DNA of 23,393 bases from JAGXFP01 sp039714535 (GCA_039714535.1 JBDLJC010000053.1:1-23393); one strand, 5' to 3'; shown: positions 7,832-15,252, counted from the stretch's first letter. Program-made: numbers and translations. The notes: a model not told the origin generated them from the sequence alone.

Positions 7832-9439
7832 TTAACTTGTGACGTAGCCCTTATCTATGAGATGTTGCCTGATGTCATCCGGCGAGAAACCGATTTTGGT
7901 GGCGACCCGCAGAGAATGGCTCTCGTTGGAGATGCCGGGCACCAGCCGGTGGGTGGGCTGCTGGCCGGTGAATTCCACCTGCAGGTACTGGCCCTTGTTT
8001 TGCTGGCGAAACTGTTCGACCAGTTCGAAGCTGTGGGTGACCAGCAGGGTATTGTTGCCGATCGCATAAAAGCCCTCCATGATATCGACCGACAGGCTCA
8101 TCTTTTCGTGGGTGGTGGTACCCTCGGCGATCTCGTCCAAAATGACCAAGCTTTGGGGGGTGGTGGCATAGAAGATATTTCTGGTCACCTTCAGTTCGGT
8201 ACCGAAGCGGCCTTCTTCGTCGATCAGGGTGTCGAAGGCCGGGGCCTGGTATGTTATCCGGTCAGCCATGTTGATCTTGGCGGAACTGGCCATGACCGGC
8301 GCGCCGATTTGGCCGAGGAGTTGGTTTTGGACGATGGTCTTGGAGATCGTGGTTTTGCCGCCGCTGTTGGGGCCGGTGATGAAGGTGGCTCGGCAACCGT
8401 CAAGGGCGATATCGTTCGGCACATAATCCGGGTCGTCGGCCGATTGGGTAGGGTTTCGCAGGTCTTTGGCGATAAAGTGGTGGTAACGGCTGTTGGTAAA
8501 TTCCGGCATACAGGTTGGGTGGTGGGGGGGGGCCTGGCTGAAGTTGACGAACGACATCAGCTCGTCAAGGGCTGCTACCGCTTCGATCGCCGAGCCGAAC
8601 CGGTTGGAATTGAGTAAGCGGTTTCTAATTGGCAGGATGGCCGTCTCGAAATCGAAGATCGGTTTGATTAATCCGCCGTAAAGGATACCGAGTATACTGA
8701 TTCCGGCCGTCAGCATAAAAAAGGTGAAAGCCAGCCCTTCATGCATGAAACCAAACAGCCAGCCGGCCCCGAAGATGAGGCCCGGCAGAAAAGGCAGGAA
8801 AGAGCCGATTGTAAAGCGTGACGGTCGGAAGGGGAGCCGCAGGAATGACTTCTTTTCCTCGGCGGCCCTGATCCCCTCCAGGGTCCGGTAGCGTGGGCCG
8901 GAGACCAGACTTGCAGCTGGTGAACCGACGAAGCTTAAGATGCTCTTGAATAACGAGTCGAGATAGACGGTTTCCGGTTGCGGGGTCTTGGCGGCCGCCA
9001 TCATGTATTCGATGGTTTTGGTCGCCTCAACGAAAGCATGATATGGCAGCAGGGCCTGCATATGGGCATTGAGGAAGGCAAAGAGGTGCTTTTCACCACG
9101 GCTGAAAACGGTCAGGAATTCCATGATGGAGCTCTGTAGTTTGACATTGCTCTCCAGTTCGCAGAACGAGTCCTGCTTGGCATGGATCAGTTCAATAGAT
9201 TCGGAGGGGTTGACCAGGGAATGGAAGAGGCGGGCCGCACCGACCATGGTCAGGGTGTGGTCCATGGCATTAAACAGGTCGTGGATCTCGACCAGCTCCA
9301 GAGTGCGTTTGTCGGCCACCGTTTCCGTCAGCAGAGCGAACATCCTGTGGCTGTCAAAAGGCTGTTCTTCATTGCGTTCGTCGATGATATCGTTGCGGTA
9401 ATTCAGTTCGATGATGAGTTTTTCGCTTTCCATGCTCAT
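7832..9439 (-). CDS. Membrane-anchored MutS-related ATPase
   Basis: A MutS-family ATPase (535 residues) lacking the mismatch-binding N-terminal domain of MutS. Residues ~1-200 form a helical lever/clamp-like region. Residues ~211-256 contain two hydrophobic segments (FLPFLPGLIFGAGWLFGF and LAFTFFMLTAGISILGILYG) predicted to cross the membrane. Residues ~345-535 are the MutS ATPase: Walker A GPNSGGKTT (356-364), Walker B LVILDEIAEGT (431-441) and the His-containing LLVTHSFEL. The DNA-contact residues of canonical MutS are absent, so a repair role is not implied; the substrate is unknown. ATG 9439 overlaps the nagZ stop as ATGA; an alternative ATG lies at 9433. It is the last gene of the nik-queC-nagZ run. 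Confidence 0.88.
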   Translation of the reverse strand: MSMESEKLIIELNYRNDIIDERNEEQPFDSHRMFALLTETVADKRTLELVEIHDLFNAMDHTLTMVGAARLFHSLVNPSESIELIHAKQDSFCELESNVKLQSSIMEFLTVFSRGEKHLFAFLNAHMQALLPYHAFVEATKTIEYMMAAAKTPQPETVYLDSLFKSILSFVGSPAASLVSGPRYRTLEGIRAAEEKKSFLRLPFRPSRFTIGSFLPFLPGLIFGAGWLFGFMHEGLAFTFFMLTAGISILGILYGGLIKPIFDFETAILPIRNRLLNSNRFGSAIEAVAALDELMSFVNFSQAPPHHPTCMPEFTNSRYHHFIAKDLRNPTQSADDPDYVPNDIALDGCRATFITGPNSGGKTTISKTIVQNQLLGQIGAPVMASSAKINMADRITYQAPAFDTLIDEEGRFGTELKVTRNIFYATTPQSLVILDEIAEGTTTHEKMSLSVDIMEGFYAIGNNTLLVTHSFELVEQFRQQNKGQYLQVEFTGQQPTHRLVPGISNESHSLRVATKIGFSPDDIRQHLIDKGYVTS

Positions 9440-10440
9440 GGGAGATTATCCTCAATCGGGAAGTTGTCTCGGACCTTATTTATTCGGGTAACGGCGGCCT
9501 TTATCTGGGGTTTAGAGATATGGCCATCCTGGAGCGCTTTGTTAAATAAGGCAATAGTAGCCCGGATCTTGTCGTGGTTTTGGCAGATTAGCAGCAGGTC
9601 GGCCCCGGCTCTAAATGACTTCAACGCCGCCTCGGCCACGGTCATTTCATTTTCGATGGCGCCCATCTCCAGATCGTCGGTGATTATCAGGCCGTTATAG
9701 TCCAGATCGTTGCGCAGAATCCCGGTAAGGATCTGGGTCGATAAGGTGGCTGGGTGGTCCGGGTCTAGATTCCGGTAGATGGTGTGGGAGGTCATGATCG
9801 CCGCGACTCCGGCTTGGGCTGCCGCTCTGAAGGGGAGCAGATCTTCGCTCAACAGTCGGGAGCGCTCCCGGTCCACGGTTGGCAGGACCAGATGCGGATC
9901 CAGTTGGGCCGCGCCCAGACCGGGGAAATGTTTGGCACAGGCGGCCACTCCGCTTTTCTGCATCTCCTCAATCACCATAACGCCGAGCCGGGCCACAGTG
10001 GCGGGATCGCCGCCCAGGGCGCGGCGTTCCATGAAATATCCCTGGCCCCTTGGGCAGACATCGAGGACCGGCGCCATGTTGAGGTTGATGCCGGTCTCCC
10101 TTAACTCACGGCAGCAGGTTATGGCTGCATCGGTCAGGGCCTGTTTCGGATTGCCTGATTCGGCCAGGAGGCGGGCATCGGGGAACTGGGTCCATGGTTC
10201 CGGCAGTCTGGTGACGCTGCCGCCTTCCTGATCAATCGAGATCAGGGGCCGAGGCAGATTGTGGGCTGCACATGCGGAGGCCAGATCAGCGCAGAGTTTC
10301 TGTAACTGGGCAGGGCCTGCAACGTTTCTGGAGAAGAGGATGAAGTTGCTGATCCCCTCTGCCCCAATAAGTTGGCGGGTCGAATCGTCAAGCTCGTGGC
10401 CCGGCAGGCCGACCATTAACAAGGCGCCGCTATTGGTCAT
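9436..10440 (-). CDS. nagZ: Beta-N-acetylhexosaminidase NagZ (GH3)
   Basis: A family 3 glycoside hydrolase removing N-acetylglucosamine from muropeptides during cytoplasmic cell-wall recycling. It has 334 residues, the normal single-domain NagZ length, and no signal peptide. Visible motifs are ISIDQEGG (68-74, substrate-loop start), KHFPGLG (170-176), Asp181-x-His183 (the catalytic loop pair) and LIITDDLEMGA, which carries the nucleophilic Asp. The usual KHFPGHG is KHFPGLG here, a small departure. The start overlaps the queC stop by four bases and the stop overlaps the mutS-like start by four bases, so all three are probably translationally coupled. Confidence 0.93.
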   Translation of the reverse strand: MTNSGALLMVGLPGHELDDSTRQLIGAEGISNFILFSRNVAGPAQLQKLCADLASACAAHNLPRPLISIDQEGGSVTRLPEPWTQFPDARLLAESGNPKQALTDAAITCCRELRETGINLNMAPVLDVCPRGQGYFMERRALGGDPATVARLGVMVIEEMQKSGVAACAKHFPGLGAAQLDPHLVLPTVDRERSRLLSEDLLPFRAAAQAGVAAIMTSHTIYRNLDPDHPATLSTQILTGILRNDLDYNGLIITDDLEMGAIENEMTVAEAALKSFRAGADLLLICQNHDKIRATIALFNKALQDGHISKPQIKAAVTRINKVRDNFPIEDNLP

Positions 10441-11153
10441 GACTTTTGCTCCGGTGCTGGCTGGTAGGGGACCGGGTCGGTGATTCCGGCCTCCTTAAAA
10501 CCTTTGAGGCGCAGAAGGCAGGAGTCGCAACCCCCGCAGGCTCGGCCCTGACCATCCGGGTCGTAGCAGCTGTGGGTCTGACCATAGTCGACCCCGAGTG
10601 CCAAGCCCTTGCTGATGATCTCCCCCTTGCTCAACTCCATTAACGGCGCCTGGATCGTGAATTTATCGCCCTCGCTACCGACCTTGCTGCCGAGGTTGAT
10701 CGTGCTTTCAAAGGCGGCGATGAACTCTGGTCGGCAGTCGGGATAGCCGCTGTAGTCCAGGGCGTTGACCCCGATAAAGATATCACGGGCTCCAACCACC
10801 TCAGCCCAGGCGGTGGCGTGGGAGAGGAAGATGGTGTTGCGGCCCGGCACATAGGTTGCCGGGATCTTAGAGCTAATTTCTGATACAGCGTGGTGTTTGG
10901 GGACCTGCTGGTCGCTGGTCAGGGCCGAGCCGCCGATCTTGTCGAGGTCAAGGCGCAGGATAAGATGCTGAACAACCCCGGCCTGGGCGGCTATTGCCCG
11001 GGCCCGGTCAAGTTCGATTCCCTGGCGCTGGCCATAGGCGAAGCTCAGGCAATAGCAGCTGAAGCCCGCCGCTTGAGCGATGGCCAGGACGGTGGTCGAG
11101 TCGAGGCCGCCGCTTAAGAGAATGACCGCTTTTTTGTTTTCGGTGGATGCCAT
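10437..11153 (-). CDS. queC: 7-cyano-7-deazaguanine synthase QueC
   Basis: An ATP-dependent enzyme converting 7-carboxy-7-deazaguanine to preQ0 in queuosine biosynthesis. The start at 11153 gives MASTENKKAVILLSGGLDST, placing the PP-loop SGGLDS near residue 14 as in other QueC proteins. The longer frame to 11294 overlaps nikO and adds an unrelated 47-residue N-terminus, so it was not chosen. The zinc site is seen as HSCYDP followed by RACGGCDSCLLR; YVPGRNT and DYSGYPDCRPEF are family segments. Length (238) is normal. No other queuosine gene is present; queC lies 40 bases behind nikO and overlaps nagZ by four bases. Confidence 0.95.
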   Translation of the reverse strand: MASTENKKAVILLSGGLDSTTVLAIAQAAGFSCYCLSFAYGQRQGIELDRARAIAAQAGVVQHLILRLDLDKIGGSALTSDQQVPKHHAVSEISSKIPATYVPGRNTIFLSHATAWAEVVGARDIFIGVNALDYSGYPDCRPEFIAAFESTINLGSKVGSEGDKFTIQAPLMELSKGEIISKGLALGVDYGQTHSCYDPDGQGRACGGCDSCLLRLKGFKEAGITDPVPYQPAPEQKS

Positions 11154-11193
11154 AAATGCGAACTTAATCCAGTGGGCAATTTGATGCCACTTT

Positions 11194-11943
11194 TCATTTA
11201 TTACAGATTGGGCAACCTTGCATCCGCAGGGGTTTTTCCAAGCAGCACGATTCCAGTAGTTCTGGGTCCGCAAAGATCGCTGAAGTTGGGCCATCGGCCT
11301 TGACCTGACCTTCGTGCATGACGATGGTTCGCTCGCAGAGATCGACTACCATATCAAGGTCATGGGTGGCGATGATCTTGGTGTGATGGAAACTTAGCAG
11401 CAGTTCAATGAGTTGTCGGCGGGCCCGGGGATCGAGGCCGGAGGTTGGTTCATCCATGACCAGGATATCCGGTGACATCGACAGGACTGAGGCAATCGCC
11501 ACCCGCCGCTTTTGCCCGGCAGAAAGGCGGTGGGGCGGTCTCTCCTTGAGGTGACTGAGGCCGACGGTGGCCAGGGCCTTGTCGACCCGGGCCGTTACCT
11601 CATCAACCGGCAGGTCGAGGTTGAGCGGCCCGAAGGCCACGTCGTCAAAAACGGTCGACATGAAAAGCTGATCGTCCGGGTCCTGAAAGACCATGCCAAC
11701 GGTGCGGCGTACTTCCCGGAGCGTTTCCTTGGTCAATGGATAATCACCGATCCTGACCTGGCCGCCAGTGGGGCTAAGGTAGCCGTTCAGGTGCAGGAGC
11801 AGGGTCGATTTGCCGGCCCCGTTAGCCCCGACGATGGCCACCGATTCACCGTGATGGATGCGGAAAGAGATGGTTTGCAGGGCCGGGGTCTGGTCCGGGT
11901 ACGTAAATTCAAGGTCCTTGGCTTCTACAATATGATGGCTCAT
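11194..11943 (-). CDS. nikO: Nickel ECF transporter ATPase NikO (CbiO-like)
   Basis: The energising ABC ATPase of an energy-coupling-factor metal importer (249 residues). It has Walker A GANGAGKST (39-47), a Q-loop in VFQDPDDQLF (typical of ECF ATPases), signature LSAGQKRR (140-147), Walker B DILVMDEPTSGLD and switch His in IIATHD. The C-terminus ends in a Cys cluster, C233-C234 and C244-P-I-C247, not needed for ATPase function and possibly metal-binding (inference). The start overlaps the nikQ stop as ATGA. Nickel rather than cobalt specificity is inferred from the adjacent NikMN type, nikR and the NikR operator. Confidence 0.93.
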   Translation of the reverse strand: MSHHIVEAKDLEFTYPDQTPALQTISFRIHHGESVAIVGANGAGKSTLLLHLNGYLSPTGGQVRIGDYPLTKETLREVRRTVGMVFQDPDDQLFMSTVFDDVAFGPLNLDLPVDEVTARVDKALATVGLSHLKERPPHRLSAGQKRRVAIASVLSMSPDILVMDEPTSGLDPRARRQLIELLLSFHHTKIIATHDLDMVVDLCERTIVMHEGQVKADGPTSAIFADPELLESCCLEKPLRMQGCPICNK

Positions 11944-12755
11944 CGAACTATCTCCAAGATCAAGCTGCCGAGCAGCCCGGTAAGATGGGTGGCGCGTAAG
12001 ATTATGAAGGTGCCGGTGGCGCTCAGCAGGAACAGGAGCTCGGCGCGGCCGAAGTTGAATTGGCGGACTGTTTTGATCTCGCCGCTGAAGGCCCGGGAAA
12101 GCATGGCCAGATGAATGCGTTGGGCCCGGTCGAGGGTGCGGAGTAGCAGGTTGCCCAAAAGCTGTAGGTAAACCCGGTAACGCGGTCGGCTGCGGCTGAA
12201 GGAACGCAGGGCATGGGCCCGGATCATCCGGATCCCTTCCTCGATCAGGACGAAGAGATAGCGGTACAGCATCAGGAATTGGACGGTGAGGATGCGGGGC
12301 GCCCCCATTTTGTCCAAGGCCCCGCAGACGGCCGGGAAGCCGGTGGTGGCGATGAGCAGCAGGGCGGCGCCGACTGTGAGCGAGAAGCGCAGGAGCAGGG
12401 AGGCGAATGAAATCCAGCCGCCCGAGATGGCCAGAGGCCCGAGCTCAACCATGATCTCCCGGTCGATGAAGGGGTTGAAGATGGTGATAAAGAGCACGAA
12501 AGGCGAGACGATCAGCAGCTTTTTGAGGAGGTAGCCGACCGGCAGGTTGGCGAGGCCGATGATCATGGCCGGGTAAAGAAAGAAGGGCAGCAGGTCAGCG
12601 ATGGCGTATTTGTCGTAGGAGACGACCGTCAGGACAAAGAAGATGGTCACCAGAAGCTTGGCCCGTGGGTCAAGGCGGTGGATGGGGCTGTTCTGCTCGG
12701 CCAGCATTTCCAGACGGCCGATATCGTTGAAAACGTTATCTATTTTGCCGGCCAT
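11940..12755 (-). CDS. nikQ: Nickel ECF transporter transmembrane coupling protein NikQ (CbiQ-like)
   Basis: The T-component linking the nickel-binding membrane protein to the ATPase (271 residues). It has several hydrophobic segments (LLVTIFFVLTVVSY, LLPFFLYPAMIIGLANL, LLIVSPFVLFITIFNPF, and a C-terminal one) and the cytoplasmic coupling helices with ARG-like motifs, here RMIRAHALRSFSRS and HLAMLSRAF. N-terminal SPIHRLDPRAKLL is a family hallmark. I chose ATG 12755 because AGGAAAGC lies just upstream; the longer frame (12836) would read out-of-family sequence overlapping nikMN. It still overlaps the end of nikMN by 20 bases. Confidence 0.92.
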   Translation of the reverse strand: MAGKIDNVFNDIGRLEMLAEQNSPIHRLDPRAKLLVTIFFVLTVVSYDKYAIADLLPFFLYPAMIIGLANLPVGYLLKKLLIVSPFVLFITIFNPFIDREIMVELGPLAISGGWISFASLLLRFSLTVGAALLLIATTGFPAVCGALDKMGAPRILTVQFLMLYRYLFVLIEEGIRMIRAHALRSFSRSRPRYRVYLQLLGNLLLRTLDRAQRIHLAMLSRAFSGEIKTVRQFNFGRAELLFLLSATGTFIILRATHLTGLLGSLILEIVR

Positions 12756-13767
12756 AATGCTTTCCTGATTTTTTGAGGATGATGCCGAGCAGCAGACCAA
12801 ACAAGAGGATGATGGCGCCGCCGACCAGACCGGCAACAGTGGTGCCAGTCTTGGCTCCGGTCAAGTCCGTCCCGGTCTGGTTCTCTTGCCTAAAACCGTA
12901 GTCCGGTAACAGCGCGGTTTGGTCTTGGAGCTTTTGCAGGGGGGCTTTGATTCCGGTGGCAGGGAGGGGTAATTCTTGCTGGTCGGTGGTTTTAAGGAGT
13001 GACCATTCGAGGCCATCCGGATTTTCCGAGGCAAACCAGCTGATTAGTCCGCCAGTCAGAATTGTGGCAACAACCAGACCGATCAGGACATTTCTAAGCG
13101 GCAGTTGGCCAAGGGCTTGCTCGGCCCCGCTCCTGTCAAGGATCTCAGGCCGGGCCCGCCAGATAAACGAGACTACTCCGGCCGTGATCAGCCCTTCGAC
13201 AATACCGATGGGCAGGTGAATGGCCTGCATCAGCAGCAAAAAAGAACTGAAGGACAGTGACAACATTCCGGACATATTGGTCTGGATGACCACCCCCAGC
13301 GAGCCGAGTTGCAGGCCGATGATTGCTGCCGCCAGCGCACCGAAAAGCAGGCGTCCCGCCGTGAGCCGCCCCTTGGTAATCCTTTGGTAGATCAGCGGGT
13401 AGGTAATGAAGCAGGGCGCAAAACCGAGATTAAAGATATTGCAGCCCAAGGCCAGTAGGCCGCCATCGGCAAAGAACAGAGCCTGGACGGTCAGCACCGA
13501 AGCCAGGGTCAGGAAGGCGGCTGCGGGGCCGAGCAGGATGGCCAGGAGCAGGCCGCCGCCCAGATGGCCGCTGGAACCGGTGGCCGGGATGGCGAAGTTG
13601 ATCATCTGGGCGGCGAAGATAAAGGCCCCCATTACGCCCATCAACGGGATTTTCCGGTCATCGAGGCTATGTTTGATTTTTTGGGAGCAATAGATAATAG
13701 TCGCTCCGGTCACGGCCCACATGGTCCCACCCAAGGCGGGGGAGAGCAGCGCATCTGCCATATGCAT
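12736..13767 (-). CDS. nikMN: Fused nickel ECF permease NikMN
   Basis: The substrate-binding membrane component of a nickel importer, with the NikM and NikN parts fused (343 residues). ATG 13767 is chosen because the mature protein must begin Met-His: the sequence MHMADALLSPALGGTMWAV places His2 for metal coordination by the N-terminal amine and His side chain, and GGAG lies nine bases upstream. The longer frame from 13830 would bury this end. NikM spans ~1-215, with conserved MINFAIPATGSSGHLGGG. The NikN-like part contains ENPDGLEWSL, LLPDYGF and a final membrane helix (TTVAGLVGGAIILLFGLLLG). MHMADAL instead of MHIPDGY separates this group from cobalt CbiM. Confidence 0.93.
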   Translation of the reverse strand: MHMADALLSPALGGTMWAVTGATIIYCSQKIKHSLDDRKIPLMGVMGAFIFAAQMINFAIPATGSSGHLGGGLLLAILLGPAAAFLTLASVLTVQALFFADGGLLALGCNIFNLGFAPCFITYPLIYQRITKGRLTAGRLLFGALAAAIIGLQLGSLGVVIQTNMSGMLSLSFSSFLLLMQAIHLPIGIVEGLITAGVVSFIWRARPEILDRSGAEQALGQLPLRNVLIGLVVATILTGGLISWFASENPDGLEWSLLKTTDQQELPLPATGIKAPLQKLQDQTALLPDYGFRQENQTGTDLTGAKTGTTVAGLVGGAIILLFGLLLGIILKKSGKHYGRQNR

Positions 13768-13788
13768 TTTTTGGGTCTCCATTAATGC

Positions 13789-13817
13789 TGTGTTACGAAT
13801 TCCAGATAAGTAACACA
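13789..13817. promoter_or_regulatory. NikR operator palindrome between nikMN and nikR
   Basis: A perfect inverted repeat TGTGTTAC (13789-13796) / GTAACACA (13810-13817) with a 13-base spacer. From memory of comparative work on nickel regulons, deltaproteobacterial NikR sites follow GTGTTAC-N13/14-GTAACAC, which this matches exactly. It sits 22 bases upstream of nikMN and 88 bases upstream of nikR, so nickel-bound NikR should block the importer and perhaps its own gene. A further half-site-like TGTGTTAT occurs at 13842-13849. Confidence 0.88.
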
Positions 13818-13905
13818 AGAGGGGCAACAATTAAATAATTTTGTGTTATTATGGTGAGCAATTTGTAAGATCATTCGGGTTTAAATGATAGTGGGAGAGG
13901 AAATA

Positions 13906-14328
13906 ATGAGTGAAACAGTTCGCTTCGGAGTTTCAATTGATGAGCGCTTGCTCGGTAGCTTTGACAGTTTGATCGGGGCCAAGGGTTACAGCAACCGGTC
14001 CGAGGCGGTTCGGGACCTGATCCGCAATGCCTTGGTCGATGAGCAGTGGTCCCATAATGATGAGGAAGAGATGGTGGGGACCGTCTCTCTGGTCTTCAAC
14101 CATCACACCCGGGAACTGTCGGACAAGTTGACCGAACACCAGCACTCCCATCATCAGAATATTGTTTCCGCCCTCCATGTTCATCTTGATGCCCATAACT
14201 GCCTGGAAGTTGTGGTTCTCAAGGGCAAGGCCAAGGAGATTCGTCGTCTGGCCGATGAATTGATCGGCACTAAGGGGGTCAAGCATGGTCGCTTGATGAC
14301 CACGACCAGTGGCCACGATATCATCTAG
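13906..14328 (+). CDS. nikR: Nickel-responsive transcriptional repressor NikR
   Basis: A ribbon-helix-helix repressor (140 residues) that binds DNA when loaded with nickel. ATG 13906 is preferred (GAGAGGAAAT just upstream) over 13885. The N-terminus VRFGVSIDERLLGSFDSLI through YSNRSEAVRDLIR is the RHH domain. The C-terminal ACT-like domain carries the nickel ligands: His80, His91, His93 and Cys99 have the same spacing as the known His-His-His-Cys set (11, 2 and 6 residues). It is divergent from the nikMNQO importer, with a consensus operator between them. Confidence 0.95.
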   Translation: MSETVRFGVSIDERLLGSFDSLIGAKGYSNRSEAVRDLIRNALVDEQWSHNDEEEMVGTVSLVFNHHTRELSDKLTEHQHSHHQNIVSALHVHLDAHNCLEVVVLKGKAKEIRRLADELIGTKGVKHGRLMTTTSGHDII

Positions 14329-14428
14329 GCGGAGGGGGCATGGATGGGCCTGGCTTTGGCATAAATATGCTTCGCCAAGTAATTGGTGGTCTCGTTACGC
14401 CGGATTTTTAATAATTTAATTAATTAGT

Positions 14429-14457
14429 TTGGTGTATTTAAATAAAATTGATAATAT
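14429..14457 (+). promoter_or_regulatory. Probable sigma-70-type promoter of the HTH/two-CW gene
   Basis: TTGGTG (14429-14434) and TAATAT (14452-14457) are separated by exactly 17 bases in a very AT-rich tract. They would give a leader of roughly 45-50 bases before the GTG at 14512. Confidence 0.5.
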
Positions 14458-14511
14458 TTTCCGAAACGGTTTTGTTGCTGAAAATTTTATGAAATTTTAA
14501 AGAGGTTCGCT

Positions 14512-14898
14512 GTGGATAGCAGAGAGTTTGTTAAATTCAGGAAAAATCTGAATAAGACCCAGCAGCAGATTGCTGAACTGTTGGGGGTTTCTGTCAAGGC
14601 CGTCCATAGCTATGAGCAGGGCTGGCGAAATGTGCCGACCCATGTGGAGCGGCAGTTATATTTTTTGCTGTCCAGACTTAAGCACGGCCAGGAATCCAAC
14701 CAACCCTGCTGGGTTGTCAAGAAGTGTCCGCCCGAACGCAAGAAGAAATGCCCGGCCTGGGAGTTTCAGGCCGGCAAGTTCTGCTGGTTTATCAACGGTA
14801 CGATCTGTGAGTGTAAGGCCCGGCAGAGCTGGAAGGACAAGATCAAGATCTGCAAAGAGTGTGAGGTCCTGCAGGATCTGCTGGATGATTTTGACTAG
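14512..14898 (+). CDS. XRE-type helix-turn-helix protein with C-terminal two-CW domain
   Basis: A 128-residue protein starting at GTG 14512 with AGAGG eight bases upstream. Residues ~4-55 are an XRE/Cro helix-turn-helix (FRKNLNKTQQQIAELLGVS then VKAVHSYEQGWRNVP). Residues ~64-120 hold two CW units, C66-W67 and C91-W92, with further Cys at 72, 80, 99, 101, 114 and 117. This pattern matches the 'two-CW' domain found mostly in anaerobic Desulfobacterota and relatives; it probably binds a metal or Fe-S centre (inference). A redox- or metal-responsive regulator is the likely reading, with targets unknown. It has its own promoter and a strong terminator, so it is probably monocistronic. Confidence 0.85.
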   Translation: MDSREFVKFRKNLNKTQQQIAELLGVSVKAVHSYEQGWRNVPTHVERQLYFLLSRLKHGQESNQPCWVVKKCPPERKKKCPAWEFQAGKFCWFINGTICECKARQSWKDKIKICKECEVLQDLLDDFD

Positions 14899-14911
14899 CG
14901 CCGGTTAAGAG

Positions 14912-14943
14912 AAAAGCAGCGGTAGTAGGCGGCCGCTGCTTTT
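14912..14943. terminator. Bidirectional intrinsic terminator
   Basis: A perfect 11-bp stem AAAAGCAGCGG (14912-14922) / CCGCTGCTTTT (14933-14943) with a 10-base loop. The A and T tails let it work in both directions. It lies between the two-CW gene ending at 14898 and the oppositely oriented rhodanese gene ending at 14952. Confidence 0.85.
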
Positions 14944-14951
14944 GTTAATAT

Positions 14952-15252
14952 TCAAACCAGGGCAAAGCCCTCCCTCTTCCCTCCCTCGATCCCGTCCTTC
15001 AGGGCCTTTACAGAGATAAACCCCTTTTCAATATACTGAGCTGCCTGACCGGCAGCGGAACCCTCGGCCGGTCAAGCGCAGTAAAAGATTATTTCCTGTT
15101 CTTTGGCCAACGTATCGGCTGTGTGGAAATCGGTCAGAGATATCGCGCCAGCCAGATGATAATGGGTAAACTTGGCATCATCGGCATAGGCGCAGAGCAG
15201 CAGGGCTGTTCCTGAAGTTACTTTGTCCTTTGTCTCCTGGGCGGTTTATCAA
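14952..15252 (-). CDS. Rhodanese-like selenoprotein candidate (in-frame UGA, probable 5' frameshift)
   Basis: The minus-strand frame 15245-14952 encodes a 97-residue rhodanese-like domain if TGA 15072-15074 is read as Sec. It opens TAQETKDKVTSGTALLLCAY, continues with HLAGAISL and EIIFYCA-Sec-P-AEGSAAGQAA, and ends YIEKGF and VKALKDGIE. HLAGAI and YC-x-x fit the rhodanese fold. From memory, Cys homologues carry YC-x-CP-x-E here, so the TGA falls on a catalytic-loop Cys. Similarity continues past the TGA to a normal stop at 14952, and a SECIS-like hairpin follows. No in-frame start exists below the TAA at 15246-15248; a TTG at 15252 joins the frame if one A of the AAA is removed, giving MITAQETKDKV. 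That indel may be real decay or a sequence error. It probably acts in sulfur or selenium transfer and lies directly behind sfsA. Confidence 0.72.
15040..15056 (-). promoter_or_regulatory. Bacterial SECIS hairpin
   Basis: On the minus strand, GCTGCC-GGTCA-GGCAGC forms a perfect 6-bp stem with a five-base loop beginning GGTC. This is like the loop of the E. coli fdhF element. The first loop G lies 21 bases after the UGA, inside the 16-37 base window described for bacterial SECIS elements. It would bind SelB to insert Sec at 15072-15074. Confidence 0.7.

Noticed and set aside
7775..8617. 280-residue plus-strand open frame across the mutS-like gene
   Set aside because: Antisense to conserved ATPase motifs; Gly/Asp/Val-rich shadow sequence without family features.
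11154..11294. Longer queC start overlapping nikO
   Set aside because: It adds 47 residues not found in QueC and covers the nikO C-terminus; ATG 11153 gives the standard length.
14345..14400. Hairpin TTGGC/GCCAA after nikR as a terminator
   Set aside because: Only five pairs with a 12-base loop and no T-tract.
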